Assembly: GCF_016086655.4 (NCBI RefSeq)
Contig: NC_052136.2
Coordinates: forward strand, 52,506,492 to 52,570,491
DNA length: 64,000 bases
DNA from: Lepeophtheirus salmonis
Lineage: Eukaryota; Arthropoda; Copepoda; Siphonostomatoida; Caligidae
Direction of reading: 5' to 3'
Position numbers and translations under genes: made by a program. A model generated the notes under the pieces. The model was not told the DNA's origin. It worked only from the letters and a program-made list of their open reading frames with translations, and did not search any database. Below are positions 1 through 14,524 of this stretch, one piece after another. The number at the start of each line of letters is the position of its first letter. The stretch's first letter is position 1.

Positions 1-3000
1 AGAAGATTCAGCTAATGTACTTATGTAAAAACACTAAAAATATTCACACTAAAGTAAAATCATTACAACTACAGCCATTATATATTATCGTATTTATACT
101 AAGAACAAAAGGTAACTTAATATACTAATTACTCAGTATGTCTATGAATTAAATTTTGTGTAATTTTTATGCTGATTGATAATAAGCAAATCAAATAATT
201 TTCAAAAAGTTATTTGATTATTATTATAGGTAAATGTGATTAAGGATATGTACGGGCTATATTACATAGAGTAGGTATAAAAATATTAATCAAAGGTTGA
301 ACACGGAACAAACCAACTGCAACATTTTTGAACTACCTCCCACCCCAAATATATATCCTGCAAAACCCCTGGAAGTGTTTATCGATGAAATTATTTTTTT
401 AAGTATTTATAGTGGGAAAAATATGGAAAGTAACAAAATTATTGATATCTATATTAATACCTGTTAATAAAAATCTTGACACACTGTTTTGTAGAAATAT
501 TAATATCCTTGTTTGGTCCCCTAGTTTTTTTTTTCAGCCAATACATACATTAGCATTAGAATAGATTTTGATTTGTAAACTATCTACTGAATATATAATT
601 AGCATGAAATTTGAAATAAATGTCTGAGAATTATTTATAAAATAAATAGGGGTGGGGATATGAACTGTCTGTCTGTTCATTAATAAATATGTATCTGTAT
701 ATATTCCACAATAAATGTAAATATGTACATTTATTATATACTTCAAAAGAATCGTGTTTTATTGAGTCACAAAGACATTTTATTATTATAAAATGTATGA
801 TATGATGAAGTGGTTAAAAATGATAATTCAAAAGAGATAAATACAATTATACATTTGTTCATCTTTATCCCCCAACTTCAAATGGAAACAAAAACAAACA
901 AAAAATACACGTCTTGTTTTATAGCATAACATTTAAAGCAGAATACATTTATATAACGGTTCATAGCAATTAGTAATTCAACTAACAAAACAAATTGATA
1001 ATTATCATGTTAGCAAACCATAAGTCGGTTTGTTATCTACAGGTAAGCAAGTGGTCCCATAGCACGATTTATAAAAGAGTAGTTAGTATAAATGATTCAT
1101 AAATAAACGTTTGAATCAAGCATTTATCATGTTTGAATAAATATTTTGTAAATATTATTTTATTTAAGTTTTTTTGTTATTATTCTACTCCAACGAGGAA
1201 TATGAAATAGGGAGATTGAAAGTGAATAGATGTTTTATTCTGTAAGCAACGTGTCTTGTTTGATACTAATTTCAAATTATTATCTTATATAAGTATTAGT
1301 TTTGATTTTTGGGTAAATAATCCAATATTTTTCAATATTATAGAAAATTCTTTAAGCGACAGTATTCTTGTATTTCTAAATTTATATAGACGAAATTGTA
1401 AATTTTCAGTATTATAATTCATTTCCTTTTAATTTGATCTAGTTTAAAACTGTATCGTTAAGCCCAAGGCTCAATTTAAACTTGAAAAAACAACAACGAT
1501 CAAGTACTTAGTCCATTATACTAACTGAGTATGCTCAAACAAAAAATGTTTAGATGTATCCAGTGATTGTTTACAAAAGAAACATGCTCTCACTTTTGAT
1601 GCTCAACCATATACACTCTTTAAAGTTAGTAAGTTGGTAAACCACTCTCTACATCAACCAAAAAAGAAAGGAATAGTCCAACATCTTATTATTAAGCCCT
1701 CTGAATATATCCCTGGCTGAGGCTTTAAAGCCAACTTTATCTTTTTTTCTCCGCTACCTGATCTAGAAATTGAGTTCTTTTTGATTTACTCACTAATAGC
1801 ATTCTTAAACTACTGTTCTCTAATATTTTCATACAATAATTTAATAATAATGATTTAAAAATAATATATCCTCAATAGCTTACAATACTTAATAGCTTAC
1901 TACTATTTTATATTATGAATTCATAGGTATGAAATATTGTAACTTAAAAAAATTCAACCATTTTACAAATGTTTATTATGTAACAACTACTAAGTAGTAG
2001 TATTTTACTAAAATATCAATTTATCAATTTTAATGTTGGGTGGATAAATACCCTAGAGAACGTTAGTATTTTAATCTAAGAAATACAGGGTTTTTTATAT
2101 AATGTGCATCGTTTTCTTTTTTTCCAAACCAAAAGGGGGAAGCACTAATTTCGTAATGTATAATTCATAATTCGACTTTTTTCTTCAAGTTCTCAAAGTA
2201 TCAATTTTCTTTGAACTGTTATCGTATCAAATATGAAATACAATAATGAAATTACGTTAAGGTCAATTTAAAAAAAAATATAAATGTTATCAATGAAATG
2301 ATAGCTTAAGTGTCTGATAATTGAGCGAAATAATAATTGTTTTTTCTGTCTTCATATTTTATTTTCCAACATATGATTCATTTTTAATGAAACATTAGAT
2401 ATGATATGGAAATCGTGCATACAATATTTTTTTATTATCCATATGTATACCTTAATATAATTTATAAAAATAGTTTTTTTAAATTCATTGCACGAAATTC
2501 CCCAAAAATTAAAAATATTTGAAATATCATAGAGTAGAGAATAAAATGCATTTTTTAACAAAATCAATAACAATTGCCCGATAAATTCCAAATTATATTC
2601 AATATTGGTTTGAGTTCACTCCTTATTGAATCTAGTAGAATAAATAATTTTTTGAGTGGCGATATTAAATAATAGCTTCTACTCATATTGTAGGTTTTTT
2701 TTTTTTTTTTGACAAAAAGATTGTTTTTATAATATAACAATATTAATATTTCTATAATACAATTAGAGAAAACAATGTTCTTGTCATCGTATTAATCAAT
2801 TTTAAGCTTTTGTTATTAAATATTTTGTCTAAAAAATGATAAAATCACAGAAAGAATAATATTTCTCAGTTACAAAAGCCTTTAATTAATTTAAAAAAAG
2901 TTGAATTATCAAGAAAAACATGAATGTACAATTCATTTTTAATTTGTAGAAACAGCCTATACAAACAAATGTTTTTTTAACTTTTTAAATCCAGTAACAA

Positions 3001-4848
3001 ACTTCAGAATCTCAATCATCTCGATCGGTTGATCTGCCATACTTTTGTAACGCAAGAATTACATGATTATTTTTAAAATAATGAGCTTCTATTAAACTTA
3101 AACAAGATCAAATTCCCCTTCCTCCCTATAACGTCATATTTATCATATTTGATAAATGATTTTTCAAGTATTTGATTGGAGAAATTAGCCATTTTCTTCA
3201 CAAAAACTTCATGGAGCAATACAAAATATATAATCAATGGATAATGAAAAAAGACAAAATCTCTTAAATATTAATTAAATCCTTATGATCCTATAATTTA
3301 GTACAATGCATTTCTATGTTGTTTTTTCATCCTTTTTGACAGTTAGCCTAAATATAAATAATGAAGCAAATAATATGAATCTACTCATCTGCAAAAATGA
3401 AATAGTTTAATTTTTATAATTTATTTCAACATCATTTGAGATCATAAACTATAATTTATGGTTTGCATGCTTATTTAAATTATTATAAATATTAAATAGG
3501 CACATGGTAATACGTTGGGTTAATAACTATAGAGCTATTGGTTTGTAATTAAGGGGAGATTGAAGACTGTTGTAATATAAGACAGTCGCAAATTCTTTTT
3601 CATTATTTTATATAGTTACATTTCCCATCAAACATGTTTCTTGCAAGAACAGGATCCAGAAGACATTTTGAGTGCTGAAGTCTATAACATTTGATAAGCT
3701 GCATTCAAATGCCAATTGTAGATAAATTTAATACAGCTGAAACATTTGTATAAATTAAAAGGACAGCAGACATATGTTTGTATGTTGAGTTAAAGTTTGG
3801 AAAGTCTAAGTTTAACCAGCTCGTAGTAATTGAGCCCCAAACAAAAATTATTATAACTGCCTTTGTCTCCCCTATCATTTAAATGCATTAGAATCAAGAT
3901 AACAGTACTGTAACAGTATATTATAATTTTTTTGATTTCTGTATGCGTCTCTACTTAAATAAAAAAAAAAATATTTCAAAATGTTTCATTCACGACCAAA
4001 AAACTCATAAAAATAACTTTGTGTAAGATGCTAAGAATCTTCATTCGCCATAATTCTCATTTTTAATGAGTAAATTAAAACTCTGAAACGAGATAAATAA
4101 TACTAAAAAAGTAGGCGTTTAGCATTGTGTTAACAAGACGAGTAGACTCCTAAAAGTAATAACAACAACTACTGAATGAATGATATATGATTATCATCTC
4201 ATTAAATGTAAAAAAACGTTCTTCTTCCCTGCATGTCTTAAGTTCATTTAGATTAACACAGTTTACTTTTACTGTATTTTATCACAGCTTGAAATCTCCA
4301 TTGAGTTTCAATGAATACTTGGATTAAATTTATGGGGTCAAAGGTTAATTATGCATTTACCTAATAATAATGATGTTTTTTTTTACTTTTTTGAAATGTA
4401 ATATAAATATATTTTTCAATGAGGACAGATTAATCTATATGTATTTACATTGTACATATATTAGAACCTAATTTTGTTTTAATATATGTCGTTAAGGATC
4501 ATTAATTCAAAGAAAAATTTACCATAAAAACAAGATCTCATTATTGAATATATCAGAGGTTGTCATTATATTATATTTGAAGGATACATTTATCTTAATA
4601 GTTAAATTAAATAAGCGTTATTTCTAACATTCATTAAAACCCAATATTTTGGTATTAGTACTTAGCAATGTGCTAATAAAACACTTCAATTAATTATTTA
4701 AGACAGGTGCTTCACTTTTTGGTATTTTTAGAGTCTAACAAACACTTAAAAGTGTTATCAACGATTAATCAATATTATTTACGACTGATTCTTGCCATTT
4801 ATCGTTCTACTTAAATACATGTATTCCTATATTTAGAACATATTTAAT
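1..4848. other. AT-rich non-coding stretch
   Basis: No coding frame, RNA gene or element end could be supported. The short open frames have the Ile/Asn/Lys/Phe/Tyr composition expected by chance in AT-rich DNA, and none shows a recognisable motif. Long T runs occur near 2700 and A runs near 3960. Confidence 0.6.
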
Positions 4849-5048
4849 AGAGTTGAGGCTCAGTTCAAATCATTTTTTTTTTATTGGACTTAAGTCATTT
4901 TTTTTCAGCCAATCTGAGGTCCATACCAAAAGAAAAACAAAGGACTGTAATACCAAAATACGACAGAATTTTTTTTCCAAAAAAAAAGATTGTACAAACA
5001 CACAAATATTACTTTGTTCCTTAACTACGATGACGTAAAAAAAATGAC

Positions 5049-5161
5049 ATGAGACCGAATCGACATCGATGTTTTTGTAAGCCGAATTTTACTAAAAAGC
5101 TAGTTCATACCTAAGTTAAATAAAATCAGTTTAAACTATATCAGTTCCAGCTCGGTCTCAT
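5049..5161. repeat. Short inverted repeat pair, 10-bp arms
   Basis: ATGAGACCGA at 5049-5058 is matched by its exact reverse complement at 5152-5161. The intervening 93 bases are AT-rich and non-coding. The arms could be the ends of a very small inverted-repeat element or could be chance; no clear target-site duplication is visible. Confidence 0.3.
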
Positions 5162-5879
5162 ATTTCCACATCGAACACCAACACTAATATTTAACTTCCT
5201 TCGTAGGAATGAGATTTGTAAAAACTTAGTTTATTAAAAAAAGATGTAAAAATCATCATTTTTTTTGTTAATATAAATTCTTGACTTGAAAGCTTAAACA
5301 CCTTGGAATTTAGTTTTTTGTTTTTAAATAAAATTAATAGGAAGTTGTTTTTTTTTCTTTTTTAACAAAAGAATTTTTTTTAAATTGTAATTTCTCGACT
5401 TCTTATTTAGAATGCAGGTAAATTTTTGTTAAAAATTATGTATAACGTGAAAAAAAAGATGTTTTTGTAAAAAGATATCAAAGTAAACGTATTATTTCAT
5501 TCATTTTAGTTTTTATAAGAATTGTTATATAAATTATAAATCTTGTCATGGATCCATACACTTAATTGGTCCATTTATTTTTTGTTTGTTTTGACAAACT
5601 GCATGCTTTTCTAAAAAAATTGCTCTAATTTGATCAAACAAAGGTGAAAAAAGGAATGCGTGATATTCCATATATAGCGCATTTCTTGCATAAACGCAGT
5701 AAACGAATAATAAGATGTAAAATTCGTACTCTCTTAATTTTACACTTTTTACATCATTAAAAATCAATTGTAATGAACTTCCCTTTGACACATAATTAAG
5801 CACATAAGTATAAGTCCAATTATGTACCTATAATATAATCATTCCAGGTAGTGAAAAAACTTTTTGTGAATGAGTAACA

Positions 5880-5908
5880 TTACTCTTTTATTAGTAATAA
5901 AAGAGTAA
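5880..5908. repeat. Perfect 14-bp hairpin
   Basis: TTACTCTTTTATTA at 5880-5893 is followed by a single G and then by its exact reverse complement at 5895-5908. This is a 29-base near-perfect palindrome that could form a cruciform or RNA hairpin. A further short GAGTAA/TTACTC pair sits at its left edge (from about 5873). Its function is unknown. Confidence 0.7.
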
Positions 5909-6942
5909 AAAGAAATAATATATGCATAAATGTTGATAACCGAAGCAAAAAGTTGTACAGGTACTCTTCGTAGGCCCCATAAAGAAAATTATAAGCAAAA
6001 AAGTTATTAAGATGAGGGTATTGTTCGATTTATCTGCGTAAAAGATCCTTGCAGCTATAAACACAATTATATAACATTAAATCATTTTGGTTGTTCCTTT
6101 GCACATGTATTTCAAACACAATGTGCTACTATGTTATGTGACAGACTGTACCACGGAAAGCTATAAGGAAAATTGTCAACATTACGTAACGCAATTTTTT
6201 TTTGTGTTCAGGATAATTTTTTCAGTTAATTAAATGTTTTGTTTCCTTCAAAAAGACTGAAACACTGCCTTACTATCATTTTAATTATCTGCTACAAATT
6301 TGAAATAAGTTATTTTTACTTGATGAAGTACCAATAATGCTTACAGGTACATTTTATTGGTTTTTTAGGATGTATTTGTCAAGGCGAATACAACAAATAT
6401 ATCAAAGATAAAAAAATTTAAAGCCTTCACATACTTTTATAGAAAATTACATCTTGTAGGGATCTCAATCCTGAATTTGTTTTTTGTTTTTTTCAAGACT
6501 AAAAGACATGTCTATAATTTTAATTTTAACAACTAATAAATACACTAACACATTAAAAAACGGCTAAGTTTAACTTAGAAATATAGCATCATGATTGAAC
6601 ATCTACATCTCACATGAGTAAAAACCTAACATTTTAGTTCATAATTTTGTATTAGTTTAAAAAGTATATAATTGGTAGTATTTATCTTTAGAAATCACTC
6701 ACCACCTATTCATTATATATTACGTACTATAATTTTTAACTATATTAGGGACATTTAGTATTTTTAAGGGCTCTATATATTTTGATCTACAAAATCATTC
6801 ATTAGAAGAATATAAGATTTTTTATCATTAAGTTATATCATTACGTTTCATTGCAAGTTTTTTCTTTATAAAAAGTAATTATTACAATGCTTCTTTTTTT
6901 TAAAATAAGGAATTTCTTGATCAAGATACAGGGAGTCTATAA
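5909..6942. other. AT-rich non-coding stretch
   Basis: Nothing beyond AT-rich sequence with T and A runs. No motif-bearing frame on either strand. Confidence 0.5.
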
Positions 6943-7099
6943 AAATATTGTCTCTCGGAAACTTTCCAATATTACAATTCCAAGCCTAAAAGGGTGGTTC
7001 CAAGCATCAAGTTGATTTGTGGTGGAAAGAAGGTCTATGTCTATGGTTGTAACTTTAGAGTTAGCTCGCCTGCAATAGTTACTTGCTTCATTCTATCAG
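6943..7099 (+). CDS. Anonymous exon-like open frame
   Basis: The frame is open from just after a TAA at 6940-6942 to a TAG at about 7118. The inferred peptide contains KRVVPSIKLICGGKKVYVYG followed by a Cys/Ser/Val-rich stretch, a composition unlike the surrounding chance frames. The local sequence is also less AT-rich than its flanks. A CAG|GTATTA splice donor would end the exon at 7099, and several AG acceptors are available near 6950-6985. No family was recognised. There is no start codon near the left edge, so it would be an internal exon. It could equally be a fragment of an old mobile element. Confidence 0.2.
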
Positions 7100-7120
7100 G
7101 TATTAGTTATTTACAATAGA

Positions 7121-8720
7121 TAATAAACACTACTGAATGGCCTGATGAAAGTACTAGCCCCTAATGTTATCGTTTATGTCTTTCTTTAAACTCAACTTTA
7201 TCTAAACATTTATCATAACACGGTGCTACCTTACTAACACAACAGTTTATACTGTATTTTCTTGTCAGATCTCGATTATTCGTCTTTTTTCACTATCAGT
7301 GTTCTAAGCATTGATTGGTTAATTTAGAACTAGTTCCTTTGAAGCTGTAAGCAATTCCATTTTTTTTTGTATAATAACTCTATAGTTAAGAAGAAATGTC
7401 TAATTACAAAGCGGATTTTGGGTCTTTTTTGTTTCATTTTGTTGGTGAGATTGCGAATACAACCCTTGTTAGGTCCCTAAATGATTTAAATGATTTTGGA
7501 ATATTCTTTATGAATTGGACTAGTAATTTCTAAAAAAACGCAATTTAGTATGAACTAAATTATATTTATATATCAGGAATTTTATTTAAAATAAAAGTAA
7601 CAATAAATAATATTATAAAAAGTTATATTTGGAGTTTGACATCGATTTCCAACGCACAAATAATATCATTATGAAAAACTGTTCATTTTTCATATTAGAA
7701 AAAGTAAATTTTTTCTATTTTGGTTTTTTACTCATGCCATCAAAAACTTACCTATTTGTATGTACTATCAAAAAGATAAGTATTTATAGTGAAGCACGTA
7801 TCTAAATGCTAATATTTTACTTGAAAAGCTGTAGAGACTTAATAAAAAAAACACTTTTATATATAAAACAAATAAAGTTATAATTACTTTGTTAAGTATA
7901 AAAATTTCATGAACAATAACATCTCATTGTAAATTCAAATTTATTTTCAAAGATTTGTTAAGTATGTTTATAAAAATAAAATTTAGGGTAAGGTCTTTTA
8001 TTCCACCTAATAATATTATATAATCATCAAAGTAGTTTGAAAAAAAACGTGTTTCTGAATAATTAAGCAAAATTATTAAATATATATATTTCACGTTTCA
8101 CAAAATATTCATACAATTTTTTTTGTATTGTATATTAGTTACAAAAGACTTCACAAATCATATATAAAATATATATATTTACTCATTTGAAAGTGTATCA
8201 ATTTTTTGAGAAAATAATGATTCAATTTTCAGCCAAAAAAATAATTTTATTTAAATAATTCATATAATCAAATATGGACACACATTATTTATAATATATA
8301 GAGCATGACATTATGTAAAGATTCATCAACGTTCGTACTTTTTGACTGGGGGTATTTTTCTTTGAAGATTACGTTTATATTGTATCATTGGGCTATTTAT
8401 TAACAATATTATCATATTTGGAGGGGAAAGGGTTTACATAATATAGTATATCTATGTAGAGGTTCTAAAATAAATTGAAATACGTGAGGATTTTAAAATT
8501 TATAATCATTGGGAGATACACTTATGTATTTATGTGAATACATTGTATTTTACAATTGACATTGGAAAAAAATATTCCCCTCAATAATTATTATCTTTGA
8601 ACATAGACCTTCAAATTATTGACGTTTTGCCAATTAATCATAAATACAATTAAGGCTGTAAACCTACGTGAGAAGGATACATTTATCTATAGGCATTTTT
8701 CAATTACTTATATTGTAAAT
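7121..8720. other. AT-rich non-coding stretch
   Basis: No supported gene or element. The stretch is AT-rich with several TATA-rich runs near 8080-8180. Confidence 0.5.
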
Positions 8721-9485
8721 TAGGGTGGCTCGTTTCAATGGGCTTTGATCAACTTTTTCGAATTTAAAAATTGGGTTATGGGGAAAAGTTGTGTATTTTA
8801 TGAAAATAATTTGTGTAAAATATAGACTCAAGGAAGTGGACTATAATTTTTCCAGTATATATTGTTAAAATGTCAAATATTTTTTTAATAGATTTCTTTT
8901 CCTACTAACAATTATTTAGCTAAAAAAACTATAAGGATAAATATGAAAGTATAATAATATTCAGCCGAAAAAAAACTTGATTTGTGGGAAAAATAAGATT
9001 CATACTTTAACTATTTGATTACACTTTGTAGATTTTTGTATGATTAGAAATTTTTTGTAAGAACTGCATTTAAGATAACGAAAAAGTAATTAATTTATTA
9101 AATACTAGAGTGGTTTTTTATCAAATGTTATTTCCTAAAATTGTCATATTTTTAATTATTTCACGTCGAATTATGGCACAATATCAAAATTATACTTTAA
9201 AAACCTGATTTTTAGAAAAAGTTTTAAAGGCCATGTCTACTCCAATTGAAAATTTTAATGATACTTTCCGTATTTTAAGGCTCAAATACCAATAATAAAT
9301 GTGGGTTTTTTGCCTGTGTTCAAAAGGTTGTTCCATTATAATATGCTAAAAATACCAGTCAAGCTTATGAAGCAAGCAAAATTTGAAATTTGGTATTGAG
9401 TAGTCTTTTAAATATTACCAATTTTCCTAGAAAAAACAAAAAAACCATTATTGATTTTTCAAATTCTGTTTTTCGACCCACTCTA
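8721..9485. mobile_element. Possible MITE with short terminal inverted repeats
   Basis: TAGGGTGGCTCG at 8721-8732 is matched, inverted, by TAGAGTGGGTCG read from 9485 leftwards: 10 of 12 positions agree, and both ends begin with TA. Another copy of the TAGAGTGG end motif is at 9105-9112 in forward orientation, so the true left edge could be there, giving an element of 381 bp. The interior has no transposase-like frame. I infer a non-autonomous DNA transposon; the family is unknown. Confidence 0.3.
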
Positions 9486-12400
9486 ATGTTTAAATATACA
9501 AGATGCATCAAGATACGTACTTTATGGGTATCAATGAATCAAATTTTAGCGATGGATCACGAGATATTTCAAGAATACACCAATAATTAAATCTATCAAA
9601 AGGTATATGATGTTACTAAAGAAAGAGTGTCAATTTGAATTAAGCTCTTTGGATCATATTTCCCTCTGGATGTGTTATCCAAATTTCAGAGCTTTGATTC
9701 CCAACCTTTTCATCATTGTGGAACTCCTAGACGTAAATATTTTATGGGGGGAGCAGCAAATTTTGTTTAAATATTTGAGTGAATGATTTTTGTGGACATT
9801 TTTTATTGCTTATTTTTAGAAAATATATTTCTTGATAACCTCATTTGGGTATCATTGCTTGAAAGTTTAGCAAATATTGAGATCCTGATTGTTTCTCTCC
9901 ACATTTCTGTTTATATGATAATTAACCCTTCATGTTTTAATATTCTTTATTACTACTAAAGAATATATTAAATCCTGAAAACTTCTGAAATTGTTTAGTT
10001 GAGCTAAAAAGTTTAAACACTAATGTTTTAAGGTATAAATGTATCATTCGAATCCAAGATACCAAGATTCAGTCCCTAATAAGGGAAAAGTGCAGTGAAA
10101 TTAACAGATGATTAAATAATTTCTTAATAATTGTTTGTGCTCTGGGGATGTTATCATGTCCAATATAAAGAAAAAAAAAGGTAGACAAAAAAAGAGCCAC
10201 AAATCAAATTGTTATTAGCCCATAACGGTTAAGTAAGCTAACAAAAATTCAATTGTGCAAGATGTTGCAAGATTTGTAGTCTTATAAAGAAATTATGTTG
10301 ATGCACTTACTAAACATGAATAAATTAACAAAATACTAATGACCACAAGATTACAAACATATCTTAAGTTTTATTCACTTTTACCTACTATATCTCTTTT
10401 CTAAATTTCGTACCCATTCCATCTTCTTTGTATCTCCCAAACTTTCATATAAAAAAGGAAATATTGCCAAAAAAAATTACTTTAATAGTCGATTAAATTA
10501 CTTTTGTCTACTGTTGAACTTTTTTTTCATTTCACAGTAGATAAATTTATAACTTTGTAAGAAGTAATTCGAGTTAATGATATTAACGTTTAATACACTA
10601 ATAAGGGACATTCCAGCATACAAAGATAAATAGCTTATAAAAGAAACAAATAGTAAGTAGTAGACTATACGGGTCTGTCGAGAAGTAATGGACACCATGC
10701 GTCATAAAATGTACAGTTAGTTTTTATCATATCAATTATTAATTTAATATACATATATACTAAATTACGTAGAATAAATTATTCCTTAGTAAAAAGATAT
10801 GAAGATAATAACACAAACTACTTCATTTTAAATAAATAGTTGTATAATTTTTCATATTTGGTGTAGAAATTGTATTTTATCTATTAACTAATGTTCAAAA
10901 TTAGGAAAAATATTCAATTAATACTCATAAGCTAATCAGAGAGGAGAAGAGGATTATGACTTTTTGTAGGTATAGTAACCTTGTCCAGTTTTTACCTATT
11001 GCCCATAGGATGGAATTGACTTCATCTTTCAACCTCTAAAATGTTGATTTGGCAAACTCTAATTGTATATATGATGCTAAACTTTGATTAATTAATAATA
11101 AGTGGCATCTTTGACTAATTATCAAATAATATTGAACCTTGTTTTGCACTCACATACAGATAAAATTACGACATACAATGATGATTTTCTTGTGGTAAAG
11201 TACGTAATTAATTACGCATTAAAACAACCACAAGTTGAAAATACATCGTAAATTTAATTTGATCAAAATTTCCGAACAAGTTTTATTATTGGTTATTATT
11301 ATATTTTTTTATTATTTGATCCATCATAAAATAAAGTCATAACAACCTTTCTCTTCAGGGATTAAATACAGTATTAAATAAATACGAGTTAACCATATAT
11401 ATGTTAACTCAACGTAATGATTGTCACCGATAAAAAAAATCATTAGATACCTCGGGGGAAAAACTAAAAAAAATAATCTGTGTTATTTCATCAACCAACT
11501 AACGAAATTACGTATTAAAAAAATAAAGTGAGTGTGATATATGTAAGACCTTCTTACCTCACACCATATTCTAGATGAATAGACTTAATTACACAATGAA
11601 GATCCTATCCGCTGGCCTTACAATTAAATTCTTCGAATATAAATTTTTTTTCCATGAAATATCAGTGTGTCAATCATGATTGATTAAAAGTTTAAAGCAT
11701 TTTTTTGAATGTCCCTAACAATAAGAAATAATGAAAGCAAGATACAATTTTGATTTTACTTTATTCAATTATTATCTAAATCTTCACGTATATATTTATG
11801 AATAGCTTTAAGCATAATAACATTAAGAAATATATTAAAAACATACTTTCAAGTACAGTTTTTGAAGGATTAATAAGTGGAAAAGTAACTTAGAGTTGAA
11901 ACACTAAAATTCTATCTTTGTGCATCTTAACCTCAAAATATCTCTAATTATTTTTTAATTGCATACAAACTTTCCCTACTTATCATAAAAAATTTAAACC
12001 GCATAATATTTGTGAAGTTTAGTACCTTTTTTGTTAACAATGACCATTGAAAGAATGGTACAAAATAATTGTTCTTTTTAAAGTAGTGATTTAAACGTCT
12101 TATTTCCATAAAAATATTATCAACCGAAAAGAAATATTAGAGATTAAAATAATTTTTAGAGGAATAAAGAAACAGACCGCCCGTTTTTAAATTATCTCCA
12201 TCATTCTTTAATGTCAATTAAATATACACATATATTCTGTTAATGAGAAAATAAAATATATTTATATTAATATAATTTATTCATAATTTTCTTCATCATT
12301 TAATGTAGTATTATTTTATCCCATATATATGAGCATATATTCGTATCCAAACGCGTACATTTTGATGAATAGCTTATGTAGTTTGAAGGTCAGATCTTAC

Positions 12401-14524
12401 GTAGGACTTGTATGTATACATATAAAAATATTTATAAACAAACACATATTTAAAAAAAAGTATGAATACATACATTTCATATCACGTGACATCCTAAAAC
12501 ATAACCCTTATGTTTAGTAATTAATGAGAAGAGTATAATACTTTCAAAAGATTTTTCAATTTTTATAGCAATTGAATATACAGAAATGACTAAAACATTT
12601 AAATTGATTCTAGGACTATACCTGACAGGGGTTGTTGGAGGGTTAGAATGTAATGTTTTATTAATATAATGATATTGAAATGAAAAAAAAACAACATATA
12701 AATATATTCTTAAGCAAAACCATAAAGACCTAACTAAGACTAAACTAATGGTTTATCAAAAAAATCTGAAGAAGTTAAAATAATATGGCAAACAATCCAG
12801 GTAATTGGTTCTGCAGATACGCTTAGGTCCAGTACTAAGATTTTTCTATTGGGGTGTGTGTATTTTTTTTTTAAATTTTCAAACTGACTTCTCTTTTTTT
12901 CCTAATCTGATATGATGTGACTTTGACAAATAAGATTTGGGTCTTTCAATTTTTCCTTAAAATAATGTAAGGACTTTTTAAAAAAAAAATTGGTTTATTT
13001 TAATCAAATGACGGTTTTTTTATTAAATATATTCTTAATTTATATTTTATTAACCGTTTTTGTTTCTTTTTCTTAACCTTTGTTCATATTCAGTTTAATG
13101 ACTTTTTTTTAAGTAACATTTCTATATATTTCTAAAAAATAATTTTTCTAGATAAAAAAGATGTATTTTTTTTTAAAAAGTATCTTTCTAAATAATAAAA
13201 AATTCCTAATGACATCCTATAAGCCGAAAGTTTGAATCTGGTCTCTTTGGAATTCGATGAGTTTCGAGTAATCATTTTATATTCATTTTCGTTTTTAATA
13301 TTCTTGATTATTATTAAATGTATAATCCAGACAAATTAGGCTATTGATGAATTTATATATTAAATATGGTTATTTATATTTATAGGAATAGAAAAATATC
13401 CTAGTAAAAAGTTTCACGGATTTACCAGATTATTTAACTACATACTGCTCGAAACTTTCAGTTTTACAAATATATTATGTATTTAGTTTGTTGATTTTTT
13501 TTATTTTAATGAGCTTTAACGGAAAAAATCTTTACATCAAAGTGATGACATCCAAACTTAATTAATGTTGAGCCTATTTATTTATCATAAAAGAAGTATC
13601 TTAATATAAGTTTATACATGATTTTAAATTAGGATATATCCAATATTTATTTATTATTAAATAAATTATTCATACTTAAGTTCAAAAATATTAACTCATT
13701 ATTAATAGACTTTCTAATGACCTTTAATTTTACAATCAGATAAAAAAAGTGTTTTAAACATAGTTTTTAAATATATATCTAAAAAATGATTAAAAATAGA
13801 AAAAAATGTTGCAACGTCAAAGGTATATATCTACATTGAAATATTAGCACAAAATTGGAAATGGTGTATATGAAGTGGAAAGACAAAATTATGCAACATT
13901 GTGATGTTAAGATAAATGTTTAAATTAGTATATAAATGTGATTTAAAATATCAGTTTCGACCAAAATTGACTTGTTACACCTTTGCTTTTGGTGTACAAT
14001 ATGATATAAATATCCGATTTTAACTACATACATTGTATATAAAGTTATAACGACATGGAGGAACTAGGTATGTATGTTTGATCATGAATAATGTGTTATA
14101 AACAAAAAATTAAATTAAAAAATAGTTACATAGAGTTAAGACACAATGAATTTGAACAAAGATTTTTCAAAGAGATAACTAAATAATCTACATGTATGGT
14201 GTAGTAACATTCGTGTGGTTATATAGCGTGCATTAATCAGAAGTGGTTTAAAAGTAGATTCATAACTTATTATTACATTGAAATTAGTTTTTTTTTTACT
14301 TTCTATAAAACAAAAGCTTCTTTATAGAAAAAAAACTATTTTGATCAATTTTGTTTTTTATATTTTCAGGACTATGTTACTCATACCTAATAGGACGTGA
14401 GTTTTTTGGTAGCCTGTTCTGAGGGAGAAATCCATAGTTTTTATTCTTTCAAAGATTTGTTGGATATTTTTCTATGAAATAAAGTCACGTATAATTATAC
14501 TAAAAATTATTATTAAACAAATTC
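9486..14524. other. AT-rich non-coding stretch
   Basis: Five kilobases without a supportable gene. Open frames at about 10498-10698 (minus) and 12329-12517 (plus) are low-complexity AT-rich translations with no motif. Poly-A and poly-T runs are common between 12850 and 13200. Confidence 0.55.
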
